Positions 1 through 11,459 of a DNA stretch of 64,000 nucleotides are shown here, one piece after another. The position numbers and the translations under genes were made by a program. Every line of letters starts with the position of its first letter. The first letter of the stretch is position 1. The notes under the pieces were generated by a model. It ran no database searches. It was not told where the DNA came from and saw only the letters and a program-made list of their open reading frames with translations. The DNA is taken from positions 17,137-81,136 of the forward strand of contig NW_019091554.1 of NCBI RefSeq assembly GCF_001949145.1, written 5' to 3'. This DNA is from Acanthaster planci (lineage: Eukaryota; Echinodermata; Asteroidea; Valvatida; Acanthasteridae).

Positions 1-140
1 CCATCCCCCAAACACGAACCCCAACCAGTAACACTACATCCCCCAAACCCGAACCCCAAACAGTAACACTCCATCCCCCAAACCTGAACCCCAAACAGTA
101 ACACTCCATCCCCCTAACACGAACCCCAACCAGTAACACT
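1..140. repeat. 35-bp minisatellite, four units, at window edge
   Basis: Four head-to-tail units of 35 bp (1-35, 36-70, 71-105, 106-140), each of the form ccatcccccaaac-gaacccc-aa-cagtaacact with a few substitutions. The array probably continues beyond the left edge. It lies downstream (on the minus strand) of the last visible ASAH1 exon, hence in an ASAH1 intron. Confidence 0.9.
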
Positions 141-224
141 CCAAACCTGGTTATTAAACCCAACCCCAAACCAAGCCAAGTCAACCTATACCAAAAATCC
201 AAACCAACCTCAGTTGCAACTTAC

Positions 225-3200
225 TCAGTGGCTTCCATCAGTGTGTCTCTCATAAAGAATCCTGTCCACTGTTCTGACCTTCTACCCATGATCCATTGCA
301 GGAACCCCAGGAATCCGCTGTCAGGGCTGTGGCGCGCATTCATTGTCATGGTCAACACACCCTTTAAAAGGAATCATATTTTATATCAGATATGTCAATA
401 ACCTCAACCTTGTGTCCTTGTAACACACTAAAAGATCATAATAATTCACTTGGTCCTTTATACCTGTAATGGTGTCCAAATTTATGTTGTTCATAAATTT
501 GAGTGAAATGCATTCCTCATTGGATATTACACTCAAGTACTGAATGCTATAAGCAGTGCGACAGTGACCAGCACATGCATGCTACCCTAAGGTTCAGAAA
601 TCCATATGGGTGGAAACACACTCAAGCATTGCAATGATTTCTGTGTGGGAGATAAGTGCAGTTGTGACTGATAAAGAAAGTGTCCTTGTGTACTTCCAAC
701 ACTCCCAAGCTTAAGCCCCATACAACATGCTCCACCACCATATGTGGTATGTATATATATATATTGACGTTAAATGGTATTCCCGGTATAGGGGGGGGAC
801 AGGTTACTACCCCCAGCCCCATACAGGGAATACGGTTTAACATTACCACGTAAGCCTCTTCTGTGTCAAACTCTATAGCACAGCTAAGCAGAAGAATTGA
901 CAAATCAGGATCCCTGTTATTTCCTGATGCATCATAATCAAAAGTAAATTAACAGGCCAAATGTCGTCACAGAAACTTTTCACAGAGCCATGATGGTTCA
1001 GACAGAAACTTTCCACAAAGCCATAATGGTTCAGACAGAAACTTTTCACAAAGCCATGATGGTTCAGACAGAAACTTTCCGCAAAGCCATGATGGTTCAG
1101 ACAGAAACTTTCCGCAGAGCCATGATGGTTCAGACAGAAACTTTCCACAGAGCCATGATGGTTCAGACAGAAACTTTCCACAGAGCCATGATGGTTCAGA
1201 CAGGGCTCCTGATTAATTTAATGAGAACATCACTGCTCTGTCAAACCTTTGCAAATGCACTGAAAATTAATTTCATAGAAAGAATAGTTTCTCTTCCCCA
1301 TGCTACAACACTTTTAAGTGCACTCATTCATGTTATTTTGTGGAGAGAAACATGATCAGGTTTTGTGCAGGAAAAATTGTTTGGTGGTGGGGAAGAAATG
1401 GATGAACGGTAAGTCCTGCAACATTGACTTAACCATTGGAGTAGGTGGGAGCTGAACATTTTGGGCAAAGATATACTTTGCCAGTGACAGGGCATTGTGA
1501 CATACTTGCCAACTATGCACTAGGAATTAATGTTCTGCTATTTTAAAAATAAGGTCCAGTGATGTTTTATGCAGAGGAATGTTAATAGGGAGTTGTGGTA
1601 AGTTTATGCAAGGGCATAGCAGAGAACGTCCAGTAGGAATATGACTTTAGAAAAGGAGAGAGTCATAGTTAGAAAGTGGCTGAAAAGAAGCACATGCAAC
1701 AATTTTCCTCAATTTGACAAAACAACATGAAGCGTAAAACTGATGGGTGTTTATTATGATCATGTCTCGGCCTTACTGGTTTAACTCCAGTGATAACTCC
1801 AATGTAACCAGCAAAGTGAACAGCCTTGGCAACCGTTTTCCCTCCTTGTTGGTAGTCCACATTCACAAGCAGGGGTTTCAGGCTCTCTGTCACCGCCCAC
1901 TGTTTACTCTTAACATCCCACCTGCATGCCAACAGTGAGTGAATGAATCACAGAATTGTCATGTACCGTTAGTAGCAAAATGTGCTAAACTTTAGGCCCA
2001 GTTCTGATTCAGTAGCTGTCCATATCCCATTTATTAACCACAGAAGGGTTCCATTTATGAATATCAGTTGTGTCTTAATGACAGTATTTCATATGGCTTA
2101 TCATAGTAGTCAATTCAATGCTCAAACTCCCACTTAAGGGATAAGATCAAAATGACTTTGAGTTAGTTGTAAAGTGGAGACTGCAGATATTCACAGCTCA
2201 AGAGCATCATCGCAGGGTAAAATCTGATTTCACTGAGCAATCTTAACGTGAAGGGTTTTGAAGGGTACTGCGTTATTTTCAGTTGATGGTCAGATCATTC
2301 GCGAAGCACGATCTGTCGTACAATTTTTTTTATTTTGTCGTCATGTTTCATTTCTGTCTTTCAAAGACCTCAGACATGTCAGATGTGCATTTAGTTTGTA
2401 TATACATATAACCTTCAGGCTCTTGCTAGCAATATTATGTAACACACTCACCCAAGAAAGATCCCAAAGTCCATGTTTCTTGCATGGTACAGGGTTCCTT
2501 TGAAGAGAATCATCCACATACATGTAACATTCTATTACTTCTAACTTCTCCAATGAGAAAATAAAAATTATTAAGGCAGATTATTCATCCAACTTATTCA
2601 CATCAAATACACTCTTGCATCAAAAACTCACTAATTCTTGCATCTTGTCTCTTTAGTTTTCTCAATTTGTTTGGAAGAAAAAGGTTTAAACAAAAAAAGA
2701 CATTTACACAATGTGAAATATTTTCCTTACCATTGGAATTTTCAGCCACAATTGATGTGCAGAATGGATTCACTTCATAAAAAATATTGTACAGAACAAT
2801 CTGACCTGGAATTACAAGAGGAAACAAAATAACAAACAAACAAGGTGCCCATCAGCCTAATAATAGAACTTAATGCGGTTTAACGGCTACTGCCGAGAAC
2901 AGGAAAACAGTGCTGATCTGATCTTTTGGACTAGCTGATAAACTGGGATAAAAAATGTTAAGGGTCTAAAAATATCAATGCCTATACAAAACAAGCGACA
3001 AAAAATATATTGTATGCCCTTGTGTGCACACTAGCAATAGTTACGTAACATACGGTGACATCTGAAAATGGTATTGTTGGACAAGTCAAACACGAGTGTA
3101 GATGTAATTATAAACATACATGTACATGTACGTCAAGGTATGCCTTTTAACACTCACTTTGAAGTTAAGTCAACAATCACTGCGACCGAACTCCCTCTAC

Positions 3201-6200
3201 TTTACATTTCAGCATGGATACCAAACTATTAGCACTGAGAAATATTGTGAACTTTATACAATTCTCGAAAGGCAGGCTTAAAATGAAATTTGAGGTAAGT
3301 TATCTATTACCTAGAGGTATGCCAGTCGACTCAGCAATTCCTAAAATCTCATCTTGATACGGCTGAGGAAGGGTGAATGCCAAGGGAGCCTGAGATATAA
3401 AATCAGAACAATTTCAATCCACAATATGCAGAATTCACTACACAGTGCAACCACATGAATAATATGCTGTTAGACATAAACACGATGGGGCATCAGCCAA
3501 GGAGACGGGTTAATTGGTTCGCAAAATTGTTCATGTTGAAGTCTATGGGTAGTCAATGCACCGCAATGAGCATCGCATACAGGCAAACCACCAGTGCTTA
3601 CAAACACACATGTATTGGGTGCACAAACACAGCAGTGAAGTACATGTATTTTGTTCACATTTGGTTGATTCTGAATCCCTCTTTAGCTCGGCCGCCTCCA
3701 TCAGCACTTCATGTCACAATTGGCTCACTATGCAGACCTCCCCTCTTGACTAAATATGTTTCTGTTTATCTTTTTTTATTTATGAATGAATTCCATGGCA
3801 CTGACAACTTTATGACTCTGACGACCAGAGCAAATACCAATGCATGATCACCATGCTGTGTGTATTACAAAACGATGTGAGCTACATGTGCAGTGCAGGC
3901 TTCCTGTGCAGGCCAACCATGAAATGCACACTATGTATATACACATGCCGTACATGATGTTTACTGTACATGCCACTAAATAATTTAAGCAAGGGAGGCC
4001 ATTCCAAAATTCTGTATCTCTTAATGTTGAAAGGCTAGCCCTTGCGGCCCAGAATACACTCTCATGAAAAACAGGTGTCTTTATTCAGTGGTTGGCAGTG
4101 AAGTTACATGTATCTTTGCATTTGTTTTACAGTCACGGTTGCTATTTTTTAATCAAATTTGGTACATCAGTCAACAATGATAGACAAGAAAATTTTACAT
4201 TTGTGTACTTTCATTTGTCCCCATTTTATCCATCATGTCTATCAAACCAGGTAGCAAGACTGTGTGATATCTTACCATTATGTCATCCAGAAGTTCAGTT
4301 ACTTTGGTTTCATTGAAGAAAGCTCCCAACAGATCAATAAGATCATTTAACAGAGCCTTCACCTGAAATTACAAAAGAGATTTAGTCAAACCTTCCTCAG
4401 TGATCTCTCCATTTCATTGGGAGACTGGGAGAAGCTGGTGGCAGCAGTCATGTACAAGTTTCTCAGTACTGTGCATACTAAGAACTACATGTACATGTAC
4501 ACACAAAACACACGCATGCTCAGAACTGGTAAAATAACTGGTACAGTATGTTTGCTGCCACCAAGAATCTCAAAGTCTCCAATGATAGATAGATATTGAG
4601 AGAAAACTCTGCGATAAATTGCATCACATACATGTATTCTTCACCACTCCACTTTATACATACTTGTACCCATAAGTGAGGTCCTGTTGGTTCTGTTAAA
4701 TACATCAGGATCATTTGAAGGGATTTTGTAAATGTATGCCAGAGGCAAAGATGTTTTTCCCCAAGGATGAGTGATCTGATTCGAACCAGCCAGCCGACAC
4801 TGGCAAGCTCGGTGGTCGAGTGGTTAAGATGTCTGTACTAGAAAAAGCAGGAGGTCGTGGGTTTGAGTCCCACCTGAGTATGCTTGTGGTTCTTTTTCAC
4901 AAGCCTTTGGCATACATTGAGTATACAGTGTCATAATACACGTCAGACAGGGCAAAAATCCACAATTAATAAGAACGGTTTTGTTTGAAGTATTCTGTTG
5001 ACACAACATATGAAAACTAAACCCAATATAAAATACATCTTCAGAATATAATTACTTTGAGGGGGGCACAAGACAACATTTAGCTTTTTGTTTTAATATG
5101 TGACTGTCTTTGGCATTTTATAGTCAATTCTGACTCAAGTTTGGCATAATTGAGGCCTTTCCTCCCAAACGGACTTGCACATTTGTAACTCATTCTTCAT
5201 CAAGTTAAGGGAAGGGTCACGCAGCAGCGGTGCACTTTCTTTGGTGCTGGTGGGCTGCACTTCCTTGAAATGAAGACCTTCCCTAACCTTAAATACCTTT
5301 CCTTTTCATCATTATCTGTTTTCTCGTTTGTTCGGATCAGGTAATTACTGCCTCCATTGCTCTTTACCTCAGCACTCTTATTCTTCACAAGTGGCCGCCA
5401 GCGCTCCTCTGGGCTTAGGTCAAGATTCAAGACAAAGGACGGCACTTTAGCCTTGGGATCCTCAGGAGGGTACTGCACATCTGTCCTGCACACTCTGTCT
5501 GTGTACTGTCGGAAAAATAGAACGACAAAAACACAAAACAATATGTTGTAAAATATAACCTTCATAACATGCATTCATAAAAAACCAACGATGCACACTT
5601 CATCAGGTGTAAATACTAACCCTCTATATTCTGCGAGTGTGAGGTACATGTACATGTAAATATCACATACAATCCAAGAAAAGTTAATGTGCATTACAAT
5701 CAAATCTCATGTACACATGAGCAAGGGAGCAACATTACTACATTTTACTTCAAGGAAATTTTAATTTGAGGTGCCAATTCTGTTATTTACAGTTTTACAT
5801 TGCTAATACAAGGTTCTGTTGATAACAAGGCACAGGTAATCCCAAAGTCCAAAAGACCTCTTACTGGCCGGTACGTGCATTAAAAGTTCCACAGATTATG
5901 ACCATTGGTTTTCTTGAACACACACTGCTTTCAGTGGGCATGTGTAGATTGGGAACCAGATTGTGACAGAGGCACTGCACATGCAAACAATCTGCTATTC
6001 TTAATATTGATAATGGAAACTTTTACAGCTGCACAGAATTTGTTCATTTCTACGGAGAAGCCTTTTGAAATCTGTGTGTAAAATACCGGTGTAATGCAGT
6101 AAAATTATTCAGCTATACACCTGTCCTGAGGACAGGCAAAACCAAAATAGGGCAGGTAGTTTTGCATGCTATTCAAAATTACAAGCACTGTAAGCCATGC

Positions 6201-8665
6201 CATCTCCTCACCCCTTACACACTCTCGAGCACCAGTGACACAATATTCTGCCAACAAGGAAATGTTTGCGTCCCAGTCCTTTTTCTTCATTTTCCTTCCT
6301 GATAATACAGAGTTTCTGTTATGACACACCAGCACAAGGTTGTAGTTAAATACTTTTGCATGAGTATGAGTGCTCTCCCATGAGTAGGAGTATGAATACC
6401 TTGATAAGATTAACCTTAACACTCCTCAATCCTTCACCTGTTGGAGGACTGAGGAGTGTTAGGGTTAAAGGAAGAGAAAATTTTTGAGAGTATGGGTCAT
6501 ACATGTACATGTACTGTACAAGTACGAGTGAATTTTATGAGTACAAGTTCAGCAAAAGTATTTAAGTACTACGTGTACACGTACATGTACCACATCAACA
6601 TGATGTACAAGCAGACGAGAGTGACTGTGACTGCACCACACAAGCAAGTAGAATGAACAACATGGGCATAGATGCAGAATGTATGCGTCAGTGGGCAGAG
6701 CATGGGTGTTGGAAAGTTTGGTTTTAACTACCCAGTGTACACAGGATTATCTGTTTACATTACCATTAACTCATTGTTTATACCATGAATGCGCTGCTGT
6801 AGCTCTTTATATTACATTTATCTATGGAGTTAAATCAACTGAGTGCTTACACATAACATGCCTCTATTTATAAGGCCAAATTGTCTCATTGCCCCAGTAT
6901 GAGTACTTTTCCAAGAATATTCGTACGAATATTTTGGTATAGTACGAGTATGAGGAAATTTTTCTTGAGAGTACATCCGAGTATGAGTACATTTCCATGA
7001 ATGTGAGTATAGAAAAGTACAGAAAAAACTACTCGAGTATGAGTATAAGAGTACAACAATTAACACTGATCTGTAAAATCTCTTATTGATGAAGTTTGAC
7101 TGTATCAGCTACCTTGTATTAATTAAACAAGTCTTTCACTTTTCAGGTTCAAACAAAACATAACTCTGTTTTTCCTCTAGCTGACGCTAGGTACATACGG
7201 TATGTACAAGCATATGTACATGAACTTGAACTTTCAATCTCAAAAATACTGTGGAAGTTTCAAGGAACAATTTCCTGTGCCATACAGCTTACATGTACAT
7301 GATGTGCTCATGGTGTAAGTAAGTCTGCTGCCAGGCTAAGCACGTTCTCAGTATTCCGTGCCTGTGTCCGATTGGCACTGTACTATATGTAGGCCTACCA
7401 TATAAACATGTACATGTATGCAACATTCACCACTCGTGGTCCTTTTGATACATGTAACTCAATGCACCATAGAGGATATTCACAAATTTCTGGTTTTCCC
7501 ACAATCCAGTCCATTTAATCATCCTCCCAAAAATATCACTGGGAAACTTAACACTGGCCATGTTGCCGATTCTGTGCTGATTGCTTTAAAATCGCACTAG
7601 TGCTGTGTACGTACTTCACGTTGTACATGTAAGCATACAAAAAATGCTCAAAGCATGAAGACATTGTACATTTTACTGATGTTCAACAAATTAACCTTTG
7701 ACCTTCGGTGTTCTAACAGCAATTCTTCTGGCATTTAGTTTTCCAAAGTCATCAGCTCAGTTGAGCTGCATATACATGTATGTACATGTTCATAAGCCTT
7801 ATCGCACATACTGTGTGGGTGATATTTTGCACAATGGTAGGGAAAAGGGGCAATGTTTGCTCCTTTACGGATTATAATTACCCCTATATGTACATGTACA
7901 AGGCACTATAGATGATGCAGCACCATGGGCATGATGATGGGTTAAATTGGAGCATGCTACAATGCATACTGATGCTACATGTATATACTACATGTACACA
8001 CATGCCACAAACCATGCATGATGACACTGAAAATGAGCTTCCTTGCTCTATGCAATGAATTATGGTTATAAACTAAACTACATGCATGAATACTGGAAAG
8101 TGTAAAGGCCAGTTCATACTTGTAAAAGCAACACCAACAAATGGTTGTGAAAATATGTCACGTCATTATCATGAAATCTTTGTCCAGCAAGTATGAAGTA
8201 TAAAGTAAGTATAAAGGGGCCTTAATGTTCCACAATATCGCATGATTCTGCTAGCTAGTAGTGTATTAGCTCATCAGCCATTCAGCATGCAGTCAGCATT
8301 TTGCATGCATGCTAAGCTGCACGTACACTTTTATTCAGAATTTATACACAACATGCGCAAGGCCTTGGATAGCCCAACTAGTGTGGCACGGATCACTCCC
8401 GATTTATCCTAAGGATCACGGTGCCACACTAGCGGGCTAGGCCTGGGACTGGCATGGCACGACTAGCAATACATGTAATGTATATAACGACAAGCATGAC
8501 ATGGTTTGATTTGATGATGATTTAACCAGTTAACAACGTGAACTCATGTACCATGTCATGTGTACCGGTAAGATTACTCACAGGATAAGCATCCTGGCAG
8601 AGCGAAGGAACAACTAGTATCCCCACCAGAGCAAAAGGGACCAGCAAACTCAACCAAACAGTCAT
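225..8665 (-). CDS. ASAH1: Acid ceramidase, eight 5' coding exons (3' end off window)
   Basis: Lysosomal N-terminal-nucleophile hydrolase that cleaves ceramide to sphingosine and fatty acid. Minus-strand exons: 8665-8582 (ATG, signal peptide MTVWLSLLVPFALVGILVV), 5505-5368, 4362-4276, 3389-3311, 2805-2731, 2497-2452, 1921-1777 and 361-225. All borders are AG/GT and the phases are 0,0,0,1,1,2,0,2, giving about 263 residues of a roughly 395-residue family. Family-specific stretches are VPSFVLNLDLSPEERW (exon 2), NIFYEVNPFCTSIVAE with the nucleophile Cys about residue 145 (exon 5), ARNMDFGIFLG (exon 6), and AVTESLKPLLVNV with HFAGYIGVITGVKP (exon 7). The paralogue NAAA is the alternative; the exon 7 wording favours acid ceramidase. 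The usual HGRNMD motif reads HARNMD here, with Arg and Asp kept. Remaining 3' exons lie left of the window. Confidence 0.93.
362..1776 (-). other. ASAH1 intron 7, no coding content
   Basis: Between the exon encoding HFAGYIGVITGVKP and the next exon. It holds the 33-bp minisatellite and otherwise AT-rich sequence. I see no other exon here. Confidence 0.7.
970..1203. repeat. 33-bp minisatellite, six full units plus partials
   Basis: Full units start at 990, 1023, 1056, 1089, 1122 and 1155, with partial units on either side. The unit is atgatggttcagacagaaac followed by tttccacaaagcc, with minor variants. Because 33 is a multiple of three and the unit lacks stops in two frames, it reads as an 11-residue repeat on plus (MMVQTETFHKA) and another on minus (SFCLNHHGSVE). 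It is inside an ASAH1 intron, so coding use is unlikely. Confidence 0.9.
4807..4965 (+). mobile_element. tRNA-derived SINE
   Basis: The head resembles a Ser/Leu-type tRNA: A-box-like tggtcgagtgg and B-box-like ggtttgagtcc, ending about 4880. A unique tail follows (cttgtggtt, then cattgagtatacagtg and gggcaaaa). The same head and tail occur at 31893-32156, which shows a dispersed family. It lies in ASAH1 intron 2, opposite in strand to the gene. Confidence 0.75.
6355..7060. repeat. Dispersed gagtatgagta-type repeat clusters
   Basis: Runs of gagtatgagtac, gtacgagtatgagg and related words cluster at about 6355-6400, 6500-6600 and 6895-7050, with acatgtacatgtac words between them. The sequence is degenerate, with no clear unit boundary. 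It lies in ASAH1 intron 1. Confidence 0.5.
8369..8438. repeat. Short foldback (inverted repeat)
   Basis: The left arm containing agcccaactagtgtggcac is mirrored by gtgccacactagcgggct on the right, with a central spacer of about 25 bases. It can form an imperfect hairpin of roughly 22 bp. It lies in ASAH1 intron 1, about 145 bp from the signal-peptide exon. Confidence 0.7.
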
Positions 8666-10060
8666 TTCGCTGCAAAAGTGTACGCCTACTGTGTACATGC
8701 AGTTCACTTGTGTTGCACATACATGTATGCATTTATCAGCTAAGATAACAATCAGATCTGTCGATTCAGTTCTTGTCATGTGATCACATCAGATGATCTT
8801 CTCTTCTATGGACAAGTTTATTTGCCATGGAGTGGACGACTGTCAGAAATTTAAAACTCGCAGTGCAAAGTGAAACCATAGTGAAACTGGGTTCGCAAAA
8901 GCTGACAAACATTCAAAAGTTCCACAGAACCCTACCTTCAAAGGAACATTTACGGCTTCGACTGAAGTAACGATGGTGCAGTATCTACACGTGTAAAAAT
9001 TTGCCTCTTGAGGCGGATCCACGGGGCATTCTATTTTCCCGCGCAGTGCATGGCGAATCCACGAACACAACTTGAATATTCCATGAATCGTCCAGGGAAG
9101 CCAGTTGACTACACCACGAGCTCTAGGCGACAACATCTCCTCCAGACGGATTTTGCTTTCATTTACGCAATAACAGATTAATTTGATCTAAATACACATA
9201 AAAAATACGTCTGTCGATTAGAAATGTATTGAAAATTCACCACCACCAAATTATCTCTTCACAACATGTGTGAACCTACTATAGGGTGCACCCCTATAAG
9301 TAAATTCCCGTAGACGCCAATGATAAATATCTACACTATAAACTATTTTTAAAAATACAACTTTCACAAGTGTCCAGGCTGGACAGGTGATGTTCGACAT
9401 GTCCTCTTTTACTTTCCTTTCAATTTTAGCGTTTTTTTAATGAATTTTTGAGAAATATCTCCCTAAGCGGACCACCCCTAAAGTGAAGGAAATTTCATTG
9501 CCCGGAAAAGTAGTCATTTCCAAAATGCATCCCTCTGTAAAACGGCTAAATACTGCCATTTTCGGACTCGATTGCGTCTAAATTGCTCAGACCTGGAAGC
9601 CCCAAGTCCGGGCCAGAGGTTCAGTACAATATTTCTTCATTTCCCTGATTCCATGCCTCTCGGGACAACTTTAATCAATGAGTTCGCCGGACACATTGCT
9701 GGCGTAGTACTGGCGGTAGCACTTCTGAAAGCGCGCAGTACCACTGATCATAATGTTACTTGTTCTTCGGACAGCTGGTGTATCCGGTCACTATATAGGT
9801 CACTATATTCCGCATCCTGCAGTAAATGCCAGGGGAAAAAAAGAAGCTCTTTTTTCTGGCATTTGCTGTAGGCTTTCTTATTTTCTCGTTACTGCATTGT
9901 GACGATGTTTCATAATTTGTCTTCTGCTCTCTTTTAAGAATGCCAAATAATAATTATAAAGAAGGTTCTCTTTCTCTTGGCCTCTAGCTTTGGGGAAAAA
10001 GAGTTGTCACGATCGAATCACTAAATTTTGTGAGTCATTTTCATGTAGTGACTCGTGTCG
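8666..10060. other. ASAH1 upstream flank, no gene recognised
   Basis: This is 5' of the ASAH1 start on the minus strand and should include its promoter and 5' UTR. I see no convincing TATA box or further exon. Open frames at 8843-9136 (minus) and 9572-9871 (plus) show no recognisable domain. Confidence 0.5.
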
Positions 10061-10900
10061 TCAAACATCAGATATGTCAAATGTGCATTTATTTTCTGCA
10101 TACATAACTGCCAGGCTCCAGCTATCAATATCCTTTAATATACTGACCCACGAAAGATCCCAAAGTCCACGTTTCTTGCCCCATGGGTTTCGGGGCCTTT
10201 GAAGAGAATCATCCTAGTAACGTTCGTCTACTTCACATTTTTCCAAAGAGAAATTAAAAGTCATTGATGCACAATATTCATCCAACTGTTCGAAATCTTA
10301 GTACAATATTTTCATAAAACTCAACAAGTTTGTTTGAAAAAAACAGATTAAAACGAAAAACATAATTTCATTGTGTGAAACACACCACTGAAACTTTAAG
10401 CCGCAATGTACATGTAGAATGGATTCCCTTCATTAAAGTTATTGTACTGAACGATCTGACCTGGAATTACAAGAGAAAACAATAATAAAAAATAAACAGA
10501 TCAAGCCAATCAGTTTAAAAATGGAAAACAATTCAGTTTAATGGCTATACTGCTGCGGAAAAAACAGTGCTGATCGCAGGTTAATGACATCTTGGCCTAG
10601 CTGTAAGCTGGGACCAAAAACTGTGAAGGGTCTAAAGATATAAATTCAGTACTTCACAAGACTAGAGATAAAACGCACTTTATGCCCTAGTGCACACTAT
10701 ATACATATAGTCACAGGACGATTGGTGACATTTTGAAATGAAACTGGGTAGGAGCAATATTATCAGACAGTTCCAATACACATACTGTATTAATATAAAC
10801 ATGTGTCAAGCTACGTGTGCCATTACACTCACTTGAAGTATAGTCATCACTGACTGCAATGAATGAATTCCCACTACCTTTTAGTTTTTCACTGACAGCC
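10060..10900 (-). pseudogene. Decayed duplicate of the ASAH1 exon 5-6 region
   Basis: This segment parallels about 2370-3250, exons and introns together. The copy of exon 6 (about 10198-10150) still reads ARNVDFGIFRG, but the position of the donor is gtcag instead of gtgag. The copy of exon 5 (about 10470-10400) reads GQIVQYNNFNEGNPFYM, so the catalytic Cys is replaced and the surrounding residues are lost. Intronic words such as aaaacagtgctgatc and aagggtctaaa are shared with 2900-2980. No copy of exon 7 or exon 4 was found. A nonprocessed partial duplication is the simplest reading. Confidence 0.75.
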
Positions 10901-11459
10901 CACCACATTTTGATTTAAAAAAGAGAGACCAAAACTGACAACTCTGCAGGAAATTCACAGCATGTGCCTAGCGTTTATCCACTTCACAATAATGATAAGA
11001 CTGTTTCTCTAAATTACAGTGAGTTTGAAAATAAATGGAAACCGAGCTTAATTTGTTTTAAGTATCTTGGACATGGTTAAATCTTTTGGAAATTGGCAAC
11101 TACCATTTATTAACCAATGATGTTCTCTTTCTTATGACACCAAGAAATCCAATTTACTGTCACAGATGACTGAGAACGATGCATTTCAATCAACCGTGTC
11201 AGAACTGGTCTTACACCAGATTCACCGCAGCCTAACTCCGACAATTTTCATACCTAAAAAAAGAAGAAAACCAGTATGTTCTTAACACAATTTTTATTCA
11301 TTGAAATTTGGGGCTTAATAAATGGTGGTTGCCAATTTCCCAAAGATTTAACCATGTCCAAGAAATGAAGAAATTAATCTCGGTTCCGTTTTTTAAACAC
11401 ACTGTGTATTACTCCCCACCTAACAGGAAAGTCCAACATCAAAGTGAATTTTAAAGCCT

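Noticed and set aside
970-1203. CRISPR array
   Set aside because: The units are contiguous with no spacers, and the window is clearly eukaryotic; the same applies to the 35-bp and 86-bp arrays.
990-1355. 121-codon repetitive protein MMVQTETFHKA...
   Set aside because: It is the translation of a 33-bp minisatellite inside an ASAH1 intron; the antisense strand is equally open.
8843-9136. 97-codon minus-strand frame upstream of ASAH1
   Set aside because: No recognisable domain, and the ASAH1 signal-peptide exon has its own ATG at 8665; probably the 5' flank.
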